Shown: one piece after another, positions 10,517-20,500 of the stretch
Layout: each line of letters opens with the position of its first letter
How positions within the stretch are numbered: the first letter of the stretch is position 1
Assembly: GCF_014644295.1 (NCBI RefSeq)
Contig: NZ_BMKK01000007.1
Span: 62,001-126,000, forward strand
Source: Emticicia aquatilis
Lineage (GTDB): Bacteria; Bacteroidota; Bacteroidia; Cytophagales; Spirosomataceae
Direction: 5' to 3'
Length of the DNA stretch: 64,000 bases
The notes under the pieces: model-generated
The model's database searches: none
The model's input: the letters and a program-made list of their open reading frames with translations, nothing else
Told to the model about the DNA's origin: nothing
Position numbers and translations under genes: made by a program

Positions 10517-10822
10517 TTAGAAAAGTCCAATTTGTAAAACACTATGAAAAAAGGATGCGATAATGTAGAAAATGCTTAGTGTAACGATGTTCAATATTAA
10601 TTTCCACCAATACTGCTGATTTATTTTCAAATAGTAAAATAAAGAAAAGATTATATTTAGAGTTATTTGAATGAAGTACATAGAGTTATCAAGTGATTTG
10701 ATACATTCTCCTCCATCAATCTCATTTGAACATAAAAAACTATTTCCAACCATAAATACAATTATAGCGAAAAAATTCATTAATAGTAAACTTAATAGAT
10801 TCAATTTTCTTGATTTTATCAT
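10517..10822 (-). CDS. Hypothetical small membrane protein (3 helices)
   Basis: A 101-residue protein with three hydrophobic stretches (about 10-27, 49-66 and 76-98) separated by short polar loops. One loop carries two cysteines (FLCSNEIDGGEC), which could form a disulfide outside the membrane. I do not recognise the family. The frame is open to 10846, but that extension falls in the ABC-F terminator hairpin, so the ATG at 10822 is chosen. It is very AT-rich compared with neighbours, which may indicate a lineage-specific gene. Confidence 0.55.
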   Translation of the reverse strand: MIKSRKLNLLSLLLMNFFAIIVFMVGNSFLCSNEIDGGECIKSLDNSMYFIQITLNIIFSLFYYLKINQQYWWKLILNIVTLSIFYIIASFFHSVLQIGLF

Positions 10823-10837
10823 ATTATGTAAATATAG

Positions 10838-10882
10838 AAAAGCCATATCTTTAAATTGATTTATTTCAAAGATATGGCTTTT
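10838..10882 (-). terminator. Intrinsic terminator of the ABC-F gene
   Basis: 15-bp arms (10838-10852 and 10868-10882) with an AT-rich loop. On the minus strand the stem ends in TTTT. It lies 20 bases after the ABC-F stop codon. Confidence 0.8.
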
Positions 10883-10902
10883 AGAATCAAGATATAAACA
10901 TT

Positions 10903-12582
<1,680 letters not shown>

Positions 12583-12715
12583 TCAAAATCCTATCTTTTA
12601 GTTTTTATAAATAAAATATATTTTTCGTATTAAGAATGTATGTATTTCTGGATGAATAATTAAGTCATTATTAATTATTCATTTTACATCGCACGGGCGA
12701 CCCCGTCTCCCTTAT

Positions 12716-13399
12716 TCAGAATATCCCTTCGTCGGCGAAGCTAAAATAACCGTTATCGCTGAAAATGAGATGGTCGAGTACTGGAATGTCAAGTGTTCGC
12801 CCTGCTTCTTTTACCTTTTTTGTCAAATCTTTATCGGCTTGGCTTGGTGTTAAGTTTCCCGATGGATGATTATGCACTAAAATTATGGCCGAGGCCAAAT
12901 GTTCAATGGCCGCCTTGAAAATCATCTTTGGGTCGGCTACTGTTCCCGAAACACCACCGATGCTAATCTGCTGTGGACGAATGACTTCGTTTGCCCGATT
13001 GAGCAATAATGCCCAAAATTGTTCGTGTTGCAAGTCCATTAAATAAGGGCGGATGGCCTCATAAGCATCAGCCGATGAACTAACTTTTGCTTTCTTGATA
13101 ACATCACTTTCTTTTCTTCGTCGGCCGAGTTCTAAGGCGGCGGCAATCGAAATTGCTTTTGCATCGCCAATGCCCTTAAATTTCATTAAGTCATTGATAC
13201 TCAGCTTTGCCAATTCGTTAAGGTTATTATTAACGCTTTGTAGAATTAGCTTTGATAAATCAACAGCCGATAACTCTCTTGTACCTGAGCCTATCAGAAT
13301 AGCAATCAATTCGGCATCCGAAAGGGCCGCTTTACCCTTCAACAAAAGTTTTTCTCTTGGTCGGTCTTCTTCCGCCCACGATAGAATATTGCTAATCAT
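12716..13399 (-). CDS. radC: RadC/JAB-domain protein
   Basis: A 227-residue protein of the RadC family. N-terminal helix-hairpin-helix-like segments (LMKFKGIGDAKAISIAAALELGRR) precede an MPN/JAB metalloprotease-fold domain whose metal motif is visible as HNHPSGNLTPSQAD. The historic DNA-repair label is doubtful in the literature and the biochemical activity is unclear. Length is typical of the full chromosomal form rather than the short plasmid form. Confidence 0.92.
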   Translation of the reverse strand: MISNILSWAEEDRPREKLLLKGKAALSDAELIAILIGSGTRELSAVDLSKLILQSVNNNLNELAKLSINDLMKFKGIGDAKAISIAAALELGRRRKESDVIKKAKVSSSADAYEAIRPYLMDLQHEQFWALLLNRANEVIRPQQISIGGVSGTVADPKMIFKAAIEHLASAIILVHNHPSGNLTPSQADKDLTKKVKEAGRTLDIPVLDHLIFSDNGYFSFADEGIF

Positions 13400-13460
13400 T
13401 CTATTTATAATTTACAGCAAAGCTTAGTATTGGTATAATATTGTTTACGTGACTTGCAAA

Positions 13461-13495
13461 CAAAAAATGCTCACGGAGAAATTGTTTCCATGAGC
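13461..13495 (-). terminator. Intrinsic terminator of rpsT
   Basis: A hairpin with arms at 13469-13481 and 13485-13495 is followed on the minus strand by T6. It lies 26 bases after the rpsT stop. Confidence 0.65.
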
Positions 13496-13520
13496 AAAAT
13501 ATTGAATTCCCGAAGGGAAA

Positions 13521-13778
13521 TTAAGCTGCTAATCCAGCGATATGCTTAGCCAAACCTGATTTCAAGTTTGCTGCTTTGTTTTTGTGGATAACGTTCTTAC
13601 GAGCTAATTTATCCAAAGCTGAGGCTGCTGATTTGAATAATTCAGTAGCTGCTGTTTTATCGCTTAAACCACGTAATTTTCTAACCAAAGTACGAGTGGT
13701 TTTGTGTTGGTAACGATTTCTCAAACGCTTAGTTTCGTTTGCTCTGATACGCTTTAATGCCGACTTATGATTTGCCAT
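13521..13778 (-). CDS. rpsT: 30S ribosomal protein S20
   Basis: An 85-residue, highly basic helical protein that binds 16S rRNA. It starts [18 protein letters not shown] and has the usual S20 pattern of basic helices with [11 protein letters not shown] near the C-terminus. Length matches the family. It is monocistronic with its own promoter and terminator. Confidence 0.97.
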   Translation of the reverse strand: MANHKSALKRIRANETKRLRNRYQHKTTRTLVRKLRGLSDKTAATELFKSAASALDKLARKNVIHKNKAANLKSGLAKHIAGLAA

Positions 13779-13820
13779 TGTATTTTAATATAATAATTGT
13801 CTTACTCTAAATTTGGAGTG

Positions 13821-13828
13821 CAAAATTA
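13821..13828 (-). promoter_or_regulatory. -7 element of rpsT
   Basis: On the minus strand the sequence reads TAATTTTG, 43 bases upstream of the ATG. No clear -33 TTG was seen. Confidence 0.5.
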
Positions 13829-13880
13829 ATGAAATAATATTAAAGAAAAAACTTAAACTAAAATATTTTTTACTTATAAA

Positions 13881-13913
13881 AAGGAAGGCATCGCTTCAAG
13901 CGATGCCTTCCTT
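13881..13913. repeat. 33-base perfect palindrome, family copy 1
   Basis: 16-bp arms flank a single central base (13897), with TAAAC following. Its sister at 63180-63212 has the same architecture with paired substitutions. It lies 24 bases past the stop of the Dabb gene and probably terminates it. Confidence 0.85.
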
Positions 13914-13936
13914 AAACGTTCCTATTTGAAATCAGA

Positions 13937-14350
13937 TTATTTAATTTCTGAATTGATAACCAATACTTTATCCCAGTTGGCTTCGTTGGCTTTTTCAAAT
14001 GCTTTGTATTGCGTGCTTTCACGGAATTTCTCAACTTCAGCTTCAGTTCTGAAAGTAAGATAGTGCATAACGTCGTACTCAGCTTTAGAATTATCTTCTC
14101 CGAAAGTTTCGCCTGCTGAATAAGCTGCGATTTCTGGCATCTGACGTTTCAAATCTTGAAAGTCAGCCATGTGTTTCTTGATTGCTTCTGCTGAAGTACC
14201 TTGTTTGAATTTAAAACAAACAATACGTTGCTTTTGTGCTTTTGGTGGCGTGTATGCCGAACCGTAAGCTACCATTAAAAAAGCAAACATTCCCAAAGCC
14301 ATTGCTGGCATTAAATATCTTAATAACGATTTTTTTTGTGCTTGACTCAT
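13937..14350 (-). CDS. Membrane-anchored Dabb-domain protein
   Basis: A 137-residue protein with a single N-terminal hydrophobic helix (~10-32) followed by a Dabb (dimeric alpha/beta barrel, stress-responsive) domain: QRIVCFKFKQGTSAEAIKKHM at its start and DVMHYLTFRTEAEVEKF in the second half. Dabb proteins form dimers and include plant stress proteins and some cyclases. The exported location suggests an envelope role. The longer frame to 14419 crosses a -7 promoter element, so the start before MSQAQKKS is preferred. Confidence 0.8.
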   Translation of the reverse strand: MSQAQKKSLLRYLMPAMALGMFAFLMVAYGSAYTPPKAQKQRIVCFKFKQGTSAEAIKKHMADFQDLKRQMPEIAAYSAGETFGEDNSKAEYDVMHYLTFRTEAEVEKFRESTQYKAFEKANEANWDKVLVINSEIK

Positions 14351-14714
14351 TTTCTTAAATCCGAATAATATTCTGTAATACGATACAAATATAACACATT
14401 TTATTTGAAAATGTTGCATTATTTCAAGAAAATATTTTACTGTTTTTGTTTTTATTATATATTGCCAAATATTATTCTGTTTTGAGGCTTTTTATCAAAA
14501 TGAGTGTAATTACTCAATTTTTAAAAATATTTGGATTTAGGTTTTATTTTTAGGCGTTTTTAAAAGAAAAATTTATTTTTTCAGAAAAGGGCGTTTAGAA
14601 TTTAGGAGATGTTTAAGGAAAAAATGAAAAATCGTAGTTTTTGAGGTTAAAATCGAAAGTTTTTGAAAAAGTGTCTAATAAAATATTTTATTTTGAAAAA
14701 AAATAGTGGCAAAA
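14351..14714. other. Divergent AT-rich spacer
   Basis: 364 bases between divergent genes. Only a minus-strand -7 element near 14386 was recognised. The rest is strongly AT-rich with several TTTTTGA/ATTTTG-like stretches near 14580-14700. No ORF, RNA or repeat unit could be supported. Confidence 0.5.
14386..14393 (-). promoter_or_regulatory. -7 element of the Dabb gene
   Basis: On the minus strand the sequence reads TATATTTG, 36 bases before the ATG at 14350. It sits inside the longer open frame and so argues against that longer start. Confidence 0.5.
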
Positions 14715-15788
14715 ATGATGAAAAGAGGCGTTAAAAAAGTTTTTTTTCCGAAATGGAAGAGTTTGGTGAGAAGCAGCTTGCTCTTTTTGGGTATAATTTT
14801 GATTTCTTCATGGAAAATAAGGACTGAAAATCGGCATCCACTCTGGCAGCATCCACTGTGGGAGCGTCCACTCTGGGGCTTTTTTGGGCATCAACGGATA
14901 AATCGTTTGGCGGTTTTTACGCTTCCACCCGAAATGTTTAAGTTTTATAAAAAGCATATTGACTTTGTAACCGAAAATGCTGTAAACCCCGACCAACGCC
15001 GCTACGCAGTAAAAGAAGAAGCTCCTCGACATTTTATTGATTTGGATAATTATGCAGATTCGTTGCGAAAGAAGTTGCCAACTTACTCATGGAAAGAAGT
15101 GACGGAGAAGATTTCGGAAGATACTTTAAACCGACACGGTATTGTGCCGTGGCATATCAATTTTATGAAGTTTCAGCTTACGGAAGCTTTTCGTAAGCGT
15201 GATGTTCGCAGAATTTTGATGCTTTCGGCTGATATTGGTCATTATATTGCCGATGCCAATGTGCCACTTCATACAACACGGAATTATAATGGCCAACTAA
15301 CTAATCAAGTTGGTATTCATGGTTTTTGGGAGAGTCGTTTGCCCGAGTTGTTTTCGGATAATTATGATTTTTTTGTCGGACAAGCTGAATACATAAAAAC
15401 TCCGCAAAAACGTGCTTGGCAAGCAGTTTTGGGTGCCAATGCTGCTCTTGATTCGGTTTTGGTTTTTGAGAGAGAATTGACAGCTCAGTTTTCGGAAGAT
15501 AAAAAATTTGGTTTTGATGAGCGAAATGGCATCACAACAAAAAATTATTCAAAAGATTTTTCAGAACGCTACCATGCCATGCTTAAAAATCAAGTCGAGC
15601 GACAGATGCGTGCTTCGATTAAAATGGTTGGAGATTTTTGGCTCACTTGCTGGATTGATGCTGGCCAGCCAGATTTAGCAGCATTACTAAATTATCAGCC
15701 AACAAAAGCAGAAAAAGAAGCCGATGAGGAGGAAAAGAAATCTTGGCTGAGACGAGTTTTTGATGTGAGAAAAGAGGGAGATAATTAG
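14715..15788 (+). CDS. S1/P1 nuclease / zinc phospholipase C-like protein
   Basis: A ~357-residue exported protein with an N-terminal basic and hydrophobic segment (~17-33). The fold is shown by an ordered set of likely zinc ligands: WGFFGH (W54, H59), HFIDLD, PWHINF, IGHYIADANVPLH and GIHGFWE. This is the pattern of S1/P1 nucleases and bacterial zinc phospholipases C, whose mature first residue is a zinc-binding Trp. Just before that Trp lies a three-fold repeat of a PLW-containing pentapeptide. The C-terminus is charged. Nuclease versus phospholipase activity cannot be decided. An upstream GTG at 14706 is an alternative start. Confidence 0.75.
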   Translation: MMKRGVKKVFFPKWKSLVRSSLLFLGIILISSWKIRTENRHPLWQHPLWERPLWGFFGHQRINRLAVFTLPPEMFKFYKKHIDFVTENAVNPDQRRYAVKEEAPRHFIDLDNYADSLRKKLPTYSWKEVTEKISEDTLNRHGIVPWHINFMKFQLTEAFRKRDVRRILMLSADIGHYIADANVPLHTTRNYNGQLTNQVGIHGFWESRLPELFSDNYDFFVGQAEYIKTPQKRAWQAVLGANAALDSVLVFERELTAQFSEDKKFGFDERNGITTKNYSKDFSERYHAMLKNQVERQMRASIKMVGDFWLTCWIDAGQPDLAALLNYQPTKAEKEADEEEKKSWLRRVFDVRKEGDN

Positions 15789-15800
15789 CAACTCGTATTA

Positions 15801-15847
15801 AACGTCGGCAGGGTTCAAAACCCGCAGTGGAACTGCCTGCCGACGTT
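15801..15847. repeat. Palindromic repeat with AACGTCGGCA ends, longer version
   Basis: Outer 12-bp arms (15801-15812 and 15836-15847) match the element at 9814-9846. The centre differs and holds two small inverted repeats (GGGTTCAAAACCC and GCAGTGGAACTGC). Confidence 0.75.
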
Positions 15848-15874
15848 AGAAGATATGCTTCGTTACTTAAAGAA

Positions 15875-16216
15875 TTAAGTATTAATTGGCATTTTCTGCT
15901 CAAAATACTTCTCTACGATACTTTTTAATCTTTTTTTTCTTCTCCTCGACACATTTATTTTCATATTATTTTGTAGTAATAATTCGCCCAATTGGTAATT
16001 ATCAATGAATTGAAGGTTGATAAGAAAGGTTCTGTTGGGGCGAATAAACCCACATTCTTCGCCAATTCGCTCGTGAATATGTCCAATCGTAGTTGCTACA
16101 ATTTTGTTATTCCCTTGATAATAATGAATAATTGTATAATTGATATTAGCCTCGAAATAGGCTACATCTTCGGAGAATAGTCGGGTTCTTCCCCCAACCT
16201 TAATTGCTGTTTTCAT
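15875..16216 (-). CDS. Stand-alone LytTR DNA-binding protein
   Basis: A 113-residue protein made almost entirely of a LytTR domain: DVAYFEANINYTIIHY, the HERIGEECGFIRPNRTFLINLQFI stretch with the typical HR.(F/Y)LIN-like core, and a basic C-terminal tail. There is no receiver or membrane domain. LytTR proteins bind pairs of 9-bp sites and regulate secreted or surface factors. Here the adjacent upstream gene on the same strand encodes a secreted protein, a natural but unproven target. A hairpin separates the two. Confidence 0.88.
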   Translation of the reverse strand: MKTAIKVGGRTRLFSEDVAYFEANINYTIIHYYQGNNKIVATTIGHIHERIGEECGFIRPNRTFLINLQFIDNYQLGELLLQNNMKINVSRRRKKRLKSIVEKYFEQKMPINT

Positions 16217-16236
16217 GGATTTATTGTTTAAAAATG

Positions 16237-16269
16237 ATAAAAAGTATGTACGTACTACATACTTTTTAT
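16237..16269 (-). terminator. Hairpin between the secreted-protein gene and LytTR gene
   Basis: 14-bp perfect arms (16237-16250 and 16256-16269) with a 5-base loop lie 14 bases after the stop of the secreted-protein gene. The AT-rich outer ends give a T-rich tail on either strand. Confidence 0.7.
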
Positions 16270-16282
16270 TGCATAGAAAATT

Positions 16283-16990
16283 TTACTGAATACGAGTAAT
16301 AACAAGATTCGCCGATACTGCACGTGTACCGCCAGCTGTTGGATTTACTGTGAGTGCAACAGGGTTACCACTTGGGTTGACTACTTGGAGTATCGAATTA
16401 GGCAAAGTAGTTACAATCATTGTATGTCCACTTATTTGGCTTGTGCCTGTTGCTCGACCTACTACACTTGTCGGAATATCAGTGCCGTTGAGTTGTAAAA
16501 TAAGTTGACCAGCTTCGGCAATACTCACTTGCCAATCTACTGTATATATTCCGATAGCGGGAATATTAAACTGACTTGCATTGATACGAGTAATGATTCC
16601 ATTGCTTAGGCCATTTTGTGGAAATTCTATGGGAGAACCTGCGGCGATGGTGGCTGCGTTATCGCCTGGCATGAGTGCATAAAATTCGGCAAAGGTTGTG
16701 ATGTTGCCAAGAATGCTCCACTTTGTGCCATTCCAATAATAAAAACCTGGTGACATATTATTGGGAGGTGTGCCGATGGTATTGGTATTGTAAACAAGTA
16801 AAGAGGTTGCTGGCGAAGTAATAGTGCTAATGTCGGTGGTAGAGGTGAGGCTTACACGGGGAACTAAAACGCCTTTGTTTGATGCAGCGACATCAAGCAT
16901 TGCAGAGGGATTGTTTTGAGCAAACAATTTGAAGTTAACAGTAAATAAAAGAATAAAAATTGTTGCGATACAAAAGCCATCTCTTCTCAT
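16283..16990 (-). CDS. Secreted protein with BclA/TNF-like C-terminal domain
   Basis: About 235 residues. A signal peptide (MRRDGFCIATIFILLFT... ending LFAQ) is followed by a segment common in Bacteroidota secreted proteins (GVLVPRVSLTST... SLLVYNT... GFYYWNGTKW, ~30-95). The C-terminal ~135 residues (FYALMPGDNAATI, FPQNG, GIYTVDWQVSIAEAGQL, VVGRATGTSQI, GGTRAVSANLVITRI) resemble the trimeric C1q/TNF-like C-terminal domain of Bacillus BclA and of collagen-like phage or giant-virus proteins. It is probably a surface or extracellular trimer. The frame extends to ATGs at 17068 and 17086; the start adjoining the signal peptide is preferred. Confidence 0.7.
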   Translation of the reverse strand: MRRDGFCIATIFILLFTVNFKLFAQNNPSAMLDVAASNKGVLVPRVSLTSTTDISTITSPATSLLVYNTNTIGTPPNNMSPGFYYWNGTKWSILGNITTFAEFYALMPGDNAATIAAGSPIEFPQNGLSNGIITRINASQFNIPAIGIYTVDWQVSIAEAGQLILQLNGTDIPTSVVGRATGTSQISGHTMIVTTLPNSILQVVNPSGNPVALTVNPTAGGTRAVSANLVITRIQ

Positions 16991-17373
16991 TTTTCGATTT
17001 AATGTGTTGATAGTTAGTGAGTTAGTTTTTGTGGTTTTCTTGGTTGGTGTAACGATTGATGCTTTCATGTTAAAGAGTGTTTTCATGTTAAAAAAATGAA
17101 ATTTAGGAAAGGCATTTTCAGAACTTGCCTTCGAGGCGTAAAATTGAAAGAAATAAGCACCCCAAGTGTTATATAATTATGGAAAAGAATTATATAGTTC
17201 ACACATTTTTACCCTTATAAATGACCCTTGAAACCATAATATTATTATTCGGTAGCAAAGCGTAGAAATGATTTTTGGGAAGGTTTTTGAGGAGGGCTTA
17301 AAATAAAAAATCTTCAACCGTAATGATATACGATTGAAGATTTAAGTGAAATTCTGACAGAACTGTATTTATC
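16991..17373. other. Long spacer upstream of the secreted-protein gene
   Basis: The first ~96 bases are an in-frame extension of the secreted-protein gene and could be coding. An AT-rich palindrome with 9-bp arms lies at 17170-17178/17188-17196 and could be an operator. A hairpin at 17308-17343 belongs to the acyltransferase gene. Nothing else was recognised. Confidence 0.45.
17308..17343 (-). terminator. Terminator of the acyltransferase gene
   Basis: 10-bp arms (17308-17317 and 17334-17343) with a 16-base loop, followed on the minus strand by a T-rich stretch. It lies ~30 bases past the stop codon. Confidence 0.6.
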
Positions 17374-18552
17374 CTAAATTTTTATAAATATTTTCTTTTT
17401 AAACATCCAATTAAGAATCAGCCAATAGATGAGCAACATCAATCCGCCATGCACGAGCGATTGGTATGGAAGCCCGAAAATGGTTGCATAATTTTCGCCT
17501 AAATGGATTTTGAGCGATTTGGAAATATAAACTCCCAAAGCATCTGCTATGCAGTAGGCGGCGATAGAATTCATGCCGATTACTTTCAGAAAATAAGCCC
17601 AATTGGTTTTTTCTTTGATGTCGATTATCCAATAAAAGAAAGCTAAAAACAAGAAGCAAAGACCACCACTGAAAATAACCCAAGTTGGTGTCCAGATACG
17701 CTTGACATTTGGACAAATACCAAGTCGATTCAGTATTAAACCTATTACTAAGCCCGAAATTCCGAGAATAATGAATTTCTTGAGTTTTTCGTAGGGTGGT
17801 AGTGTATCAGATTTTAGAATATTTCCTGCCAGAAGTCCCAAAATCATTGTTCCGAGTGTTGGGATAAAACTCAGCGTTGAGTAGCCTCCACCGTTACGGA
17901 TAAAAGGTTTTTCTCTCGGGAAAAGGTTCAGAAACCATTGGTCAAATGCCCAAGCAAAGTTGGTGTTTTTATTCCAATGTGCTGCAAAACCTGTCAGGTT
18001 ATGCTCCCAGTCTTTGGCAACTCCTACACTTGCATAATCAAAATTAGCATCGGGCAACGGATAGAGAGCAAAAGCCAACCAATAACCAACAAGAATAATG
18101 ACAAGTGCCGAAATCTGCACTTTCTGAGAACGAAAACCTAATAAAAACAAGAAAGGATAACCCAACCCGATTTGGCTGAGGGTGTCTTCAAAAGTAAAAT
18201 AGGTTTGAGTTTTGTACTGAGAACGTAGAAAAATACCCAGCAAAATCAGAATTAATGAGCGTTTGAAGGCGTGAAAAAGAACTTTGCTAAAACTGCTTTC
18301 TTGGGTCAGTCGGCTGGCGATGGAGTAGGGTAGAACGACCCCGACTAAAAATGAGAATGATGGCTGAATCATGTCGTGAAGTGAGCAGCCAACCCACTCA
18401 ACGTGGTCTTGGTGGAAAGCGAGAAATGACCAAAATGAACTTTCGGGAAGTGCTTCGGAAACTTCTCCGAAATGTAAGACCTCAGCCATCATCAAAAGCA
18501 TGACAAAGCCACGATAGACATCGGCTGAGGAAAGGCGAGTTAGAACAGGCAT
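17374..18552 (-). CDS. HGSNAT-like acyltransferase (DUF5009 family)
   Basis: A 392-residue polytopic membrane protein with about ten hydrophobic helices. It opens with RLSSADVYRGFVMLLMM, the start motif of heparan-alpha-glucosaminide N-acetyltransferase-like (NagX/YeiB-related) proteins. Later it has HDMIQPSFSFLVGVVLPYS and the conserved VIGMNSIAAYCIAD helix. The family transfers acetyl groups across the membrane to sugars or related acceptors. The acceptor here is unknown. No neighbouring sugar gene clarifies it. Confidence 0.8.
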   Translation of the reverse strand: MPVLTRLSSADVYRGFVMLLMMAEVLHFGEVSEALPESSFWSFLAFHQDHVEWVGCSLHDMIQPSFSFLVGVVLPYSIASRLTQESSFSKVLFHAFKRSLILILLGIFLRSQYKTQTYFTFEDTLSQIGLGYPFLFLLGFRSQKVQISALVIILVGYWLAFALYPLPDANFDYASVGVAKDWEHNLTGFAAHWNKNTNFAWAFDQWFLNLFPREKPFIRNGGGYSTLSFIPTLGTMILGLLAGNILKSDTLPPYEKLKKFIILGISGLVIGLILNRLGICPNVKRIWTPTWVIFSGGLCFLFLAFFYWIIDIKEKTNWAYFLKVIGMNSIAAYCIADALGVYISKSLKIHLGENYATIFGLPYQSLVHGGLMLLIYWLILNWMFKKKIFIKI

Positions 18553-18592
18553 AAGATTAGGGTTTATGCCTTAAAGATAATAATTTTATAAA

Positions 18593-18658
18593 GTACGACA
18601 AGTTTTCAACTTGTCATTTTCGGCAAACAGAAACTAACAAATTGGAAACTTGTTTTAC
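18593..18658. repeat. Double-hairpin palindromic repeat
   Basis: A GTA/TAC outer pair encloses GACAAGTT/AACTTGTC (18597-18615) and a second hairpin AACAAATT/AACTTGTT with one mismatch (18636-18654). It overlaps the stop codon of the AcuI-like gene. The layout matches 8001-8055. Confidence 0.6.
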
Positions 18659-19644
18659 AAACGTACAATTACACGCCCGATTTGTCCGCCTTTCAAGATT
18701 TTCTTGATTTCTTTTGGTAAGCCTTTTAATGTAACGGTTTTTGTGATTGATAGAATATCAGTTGGTTTCCAGTTTTTAGCGAGGTTTTTCCAGAGTTTTT
18801 TACGCCATTCAATATCACATTCTGATGAATCAATGCCAAACATAGATACGCCACGCAAGATAAATGGGAATACACTCGTTGGTAATTCGGGCGAATTTAC
18901 TAAGCCACAAATGGCTACAACTCCGTTGTATTGCATTGATTTTAAGATAGTTGCGAGCATATTTCCGCCAACGGTATCTACACAACCTGCATAAATTCCT
19001 TTCAATAAAGGACGCCCCGATTTATCATCAACTTCTTCTCTCGAAACAACTTCTTTTGCTCCGATTTTTAGCAGAAATTCTTTGCCTTCGGGTTTGCCTG
19101 TAACGCCTACCACATGAAAACCGAGTTTCGCTAAAATCATTACGGCCATTGTGCCTACGCCGCCCGTTGCTCCCGTTACGATGACTTTCCCTTTTTCGGG
19201 AGTAAGACCATTTTGCAATAATTTATCAATACACAATGCAGCAGTCAAACCAGCCGTTCCGAAAATCATACTTTCTTTGGCTTTTAGTCCACGAGGAAGT
19301 TTTATAACCCATTTGGCAGGAACGCTGATGTATTGTCCGAATCCACCCGAAGTATTCATACCGAGGTCAAAGCCAGTTACGAGTACTTTATCACCTTTCT
19401 GAAAATCGGCTGACTGACTTTCTTCAACGACACCTGCGGCATCAATACCAGGTGTATGTGGGTAATTGCGGGTTACGCCACGATTCCCAGTTGACGAAAG
19501 AGCATCTTTATAATTTAATGAAGAATATTGTACTTTGATGAGGACTTCGCCCGCAGGTAAATCTTCGATTTTACGCTCAACGATGTTTTGGGTGAAAGTT
19601 TTATCGTCGTTTTCTGTGATGTAGAGTGCTTGGAAAGTTGACAT
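18655..19644 (-). CDS. YhdH/YhfP family quinone oxidoreductase (acrylyl-CoA reductase type)
   Basis: A 329-residue NADPH-dependent medium-chain dehydrogenase/reductase. It has the GroES-like N-terminal half (SSLNYKDALSSTGN, HTPGIDAAG, GDKVLVTGFDLGM) and a Rossmann half with VTGATGGVGTMA. The wording SLNYKDAL and the lack of zinc-binding cysteines place it in the YhdH/AcuI group, which reduces acryloyl-CoA or related enoyl compounds. No pathway neighbours are present. Confidence 0.9.
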   Translation of the reverse strand: MSTFQALYITENDDKTFTQNIVERKIEDLPAGEVLIKVQYSSLNYKDALSSTGNRGVTRNYPHTPGIDAAGVVEESQSADFQKGDKVLVTGFDLGMNTSGGFGQYISVPAKWVIKLPRGLKAKESMIFGTAGLTAALCIDKLLQNGLTPEKGKVIVTGATGGVGTMAVMILAKLGFHVVGVTGKPEGKEFLLKIGAKEVVSREEVDDKSGRPLLKGIYAGCVDTVGGNMLATILKSMQYNGVVAICGLVNSPELPTSVFPFILRGVSMFGIDSSECDIEWRKKLWKNLAKNWKPTDILSITKTVTLKGLPKEIKKILKGGQIGRVIVRL

Positions 19645-19756
19645 TATTTGATAGTATTATAGTTGGTTGTACTCGTTTCAGATTGAAATACATCAAAAAT
19701 GTGTTTTTTGTTCGTAATACTTTAAAAAATATTACGATAATTTATTTAGAAAATAT

Positions 19757-19948
19757 TTATGCCAGACTTTTAAAAGTTTGTTCGTATCTATTAAATATAT
19801 TGGAAATTGTTTCTTCGAAGAGTTGATTTTCAACATTTCTTAAATCGTCTTTAAGTTCAATAATCAATTCATTTACAAAATTGGTGTCTTCTGTAACCAA
19901 ATCTTTTAATGACTTTCTGATTAACTCTTTATCCAAAATTGCTGACAT
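19757..19948 (-). CDS. Small hypothetical protein
   Basis: A 63-residue acidic, helix-rich protein of unknown family. A plausible -7 element lies 17 bases upstream, which supports it being a gene. It could be a small regulator or an antitoxin, but no toxin neighbour exists. Confidence 0.4.
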   Translation of the reverse strand: MSAILDKELIRKSLKDLVTEDTNFVNELIIELKDDLRNVENQLFEETISNIFNRYEQTFKSLA

Positions 19949-19964
19949 AATTGTAGTATTTTTA

Positions 19965-19972
19965 CAAACTTA
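19965..19972 (-). promoter_or_regulatory. -7 element of the 63-aa ORF
   Basis: On the minus strand the sequence reads TAAGTTTG, 17 bases before the ATG. No -33 element was seen. Confidence 0.4.
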
Positions 19973-20066
19973 ACGATTTTTGCTGAATAAAGTTTTCTTG
20001 GAAATGTATTTAGAATGTAGAAAAAGCGACTTTATTTTATTCAACTAAACGCAAAAAAGAGTTTTT

Positions 20067-20492
20067 ATGGAAAATAATACTGCAAAGAAAATTTCAATGG
20101 TGTTGTTATGTATTTGGTGGGGAGCATTTACTTTTTATTCGGGTGTTGTGATAAACGTAGGTATGCAAGTGCTTGGTAGCCATACCGAAATGGGTTTTAT
20201 TACGCAAGCTGTCACGAACTACTTGAACTTCATCAGTTTACCTATTTTCGCTTTTGCAGCTTATGCTTTTCGTGCTGAAAAACGTTTTTTCATAGCGGCT
20301 ATATTTTTGGTGCTTTTGCAAGTTGTGCTGTTCTTTGTGCATTTCAAGTTAGACAAACTGCTTGATTTTGGGCAAAGAGTAGTCTTAAACAAAGCTGTTT
20401 TTTACTCATTACATCGAATTTACTTATGGACTTCCACTGTTATTTGGTTGATTGTGAGTGGTATTTTGTTGTTGATGATTAAAAAGAAATAA
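20067..20492 (+). CDS. Hypothetical membrane protein (4 helices)
   Basis: A 141-residue protein with four hydrophobic segments (about 10-30, 48-66, 73-95 and 118-138) and very short loops. I do not recognise the family. The overall arrangement, with a GxxxW first helix and basic C-terminus KKK, resembles small DUF4149- or DoxX-like membrane proteins, but no diagnostic motif was seen. Its stop lies eight bases from that of the convergent TlpA-like gene. Confidence 0.6.
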   Translation: MENNTAKKISMVLLCIWWGAFTFYSGVVINVGMQVLGSHTEMGFITQAVTNYLNFISLPIFAFAAYAFRAEKRFFIAAIFLVLLQVVLFFVHFKLDKLLDFGQRVVLNKAVFYSLHRIYLWTSTVIWLIVSGILLLMIKKK

Positions 20493-20500
20493 CAGAATTA

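Noticed and set aside
16283-16990. Prophage tail region suggested by the BclA-like domain
   Set aside because: No phage structural, integrase or lysis genes are nearby and a signal peptide is present.
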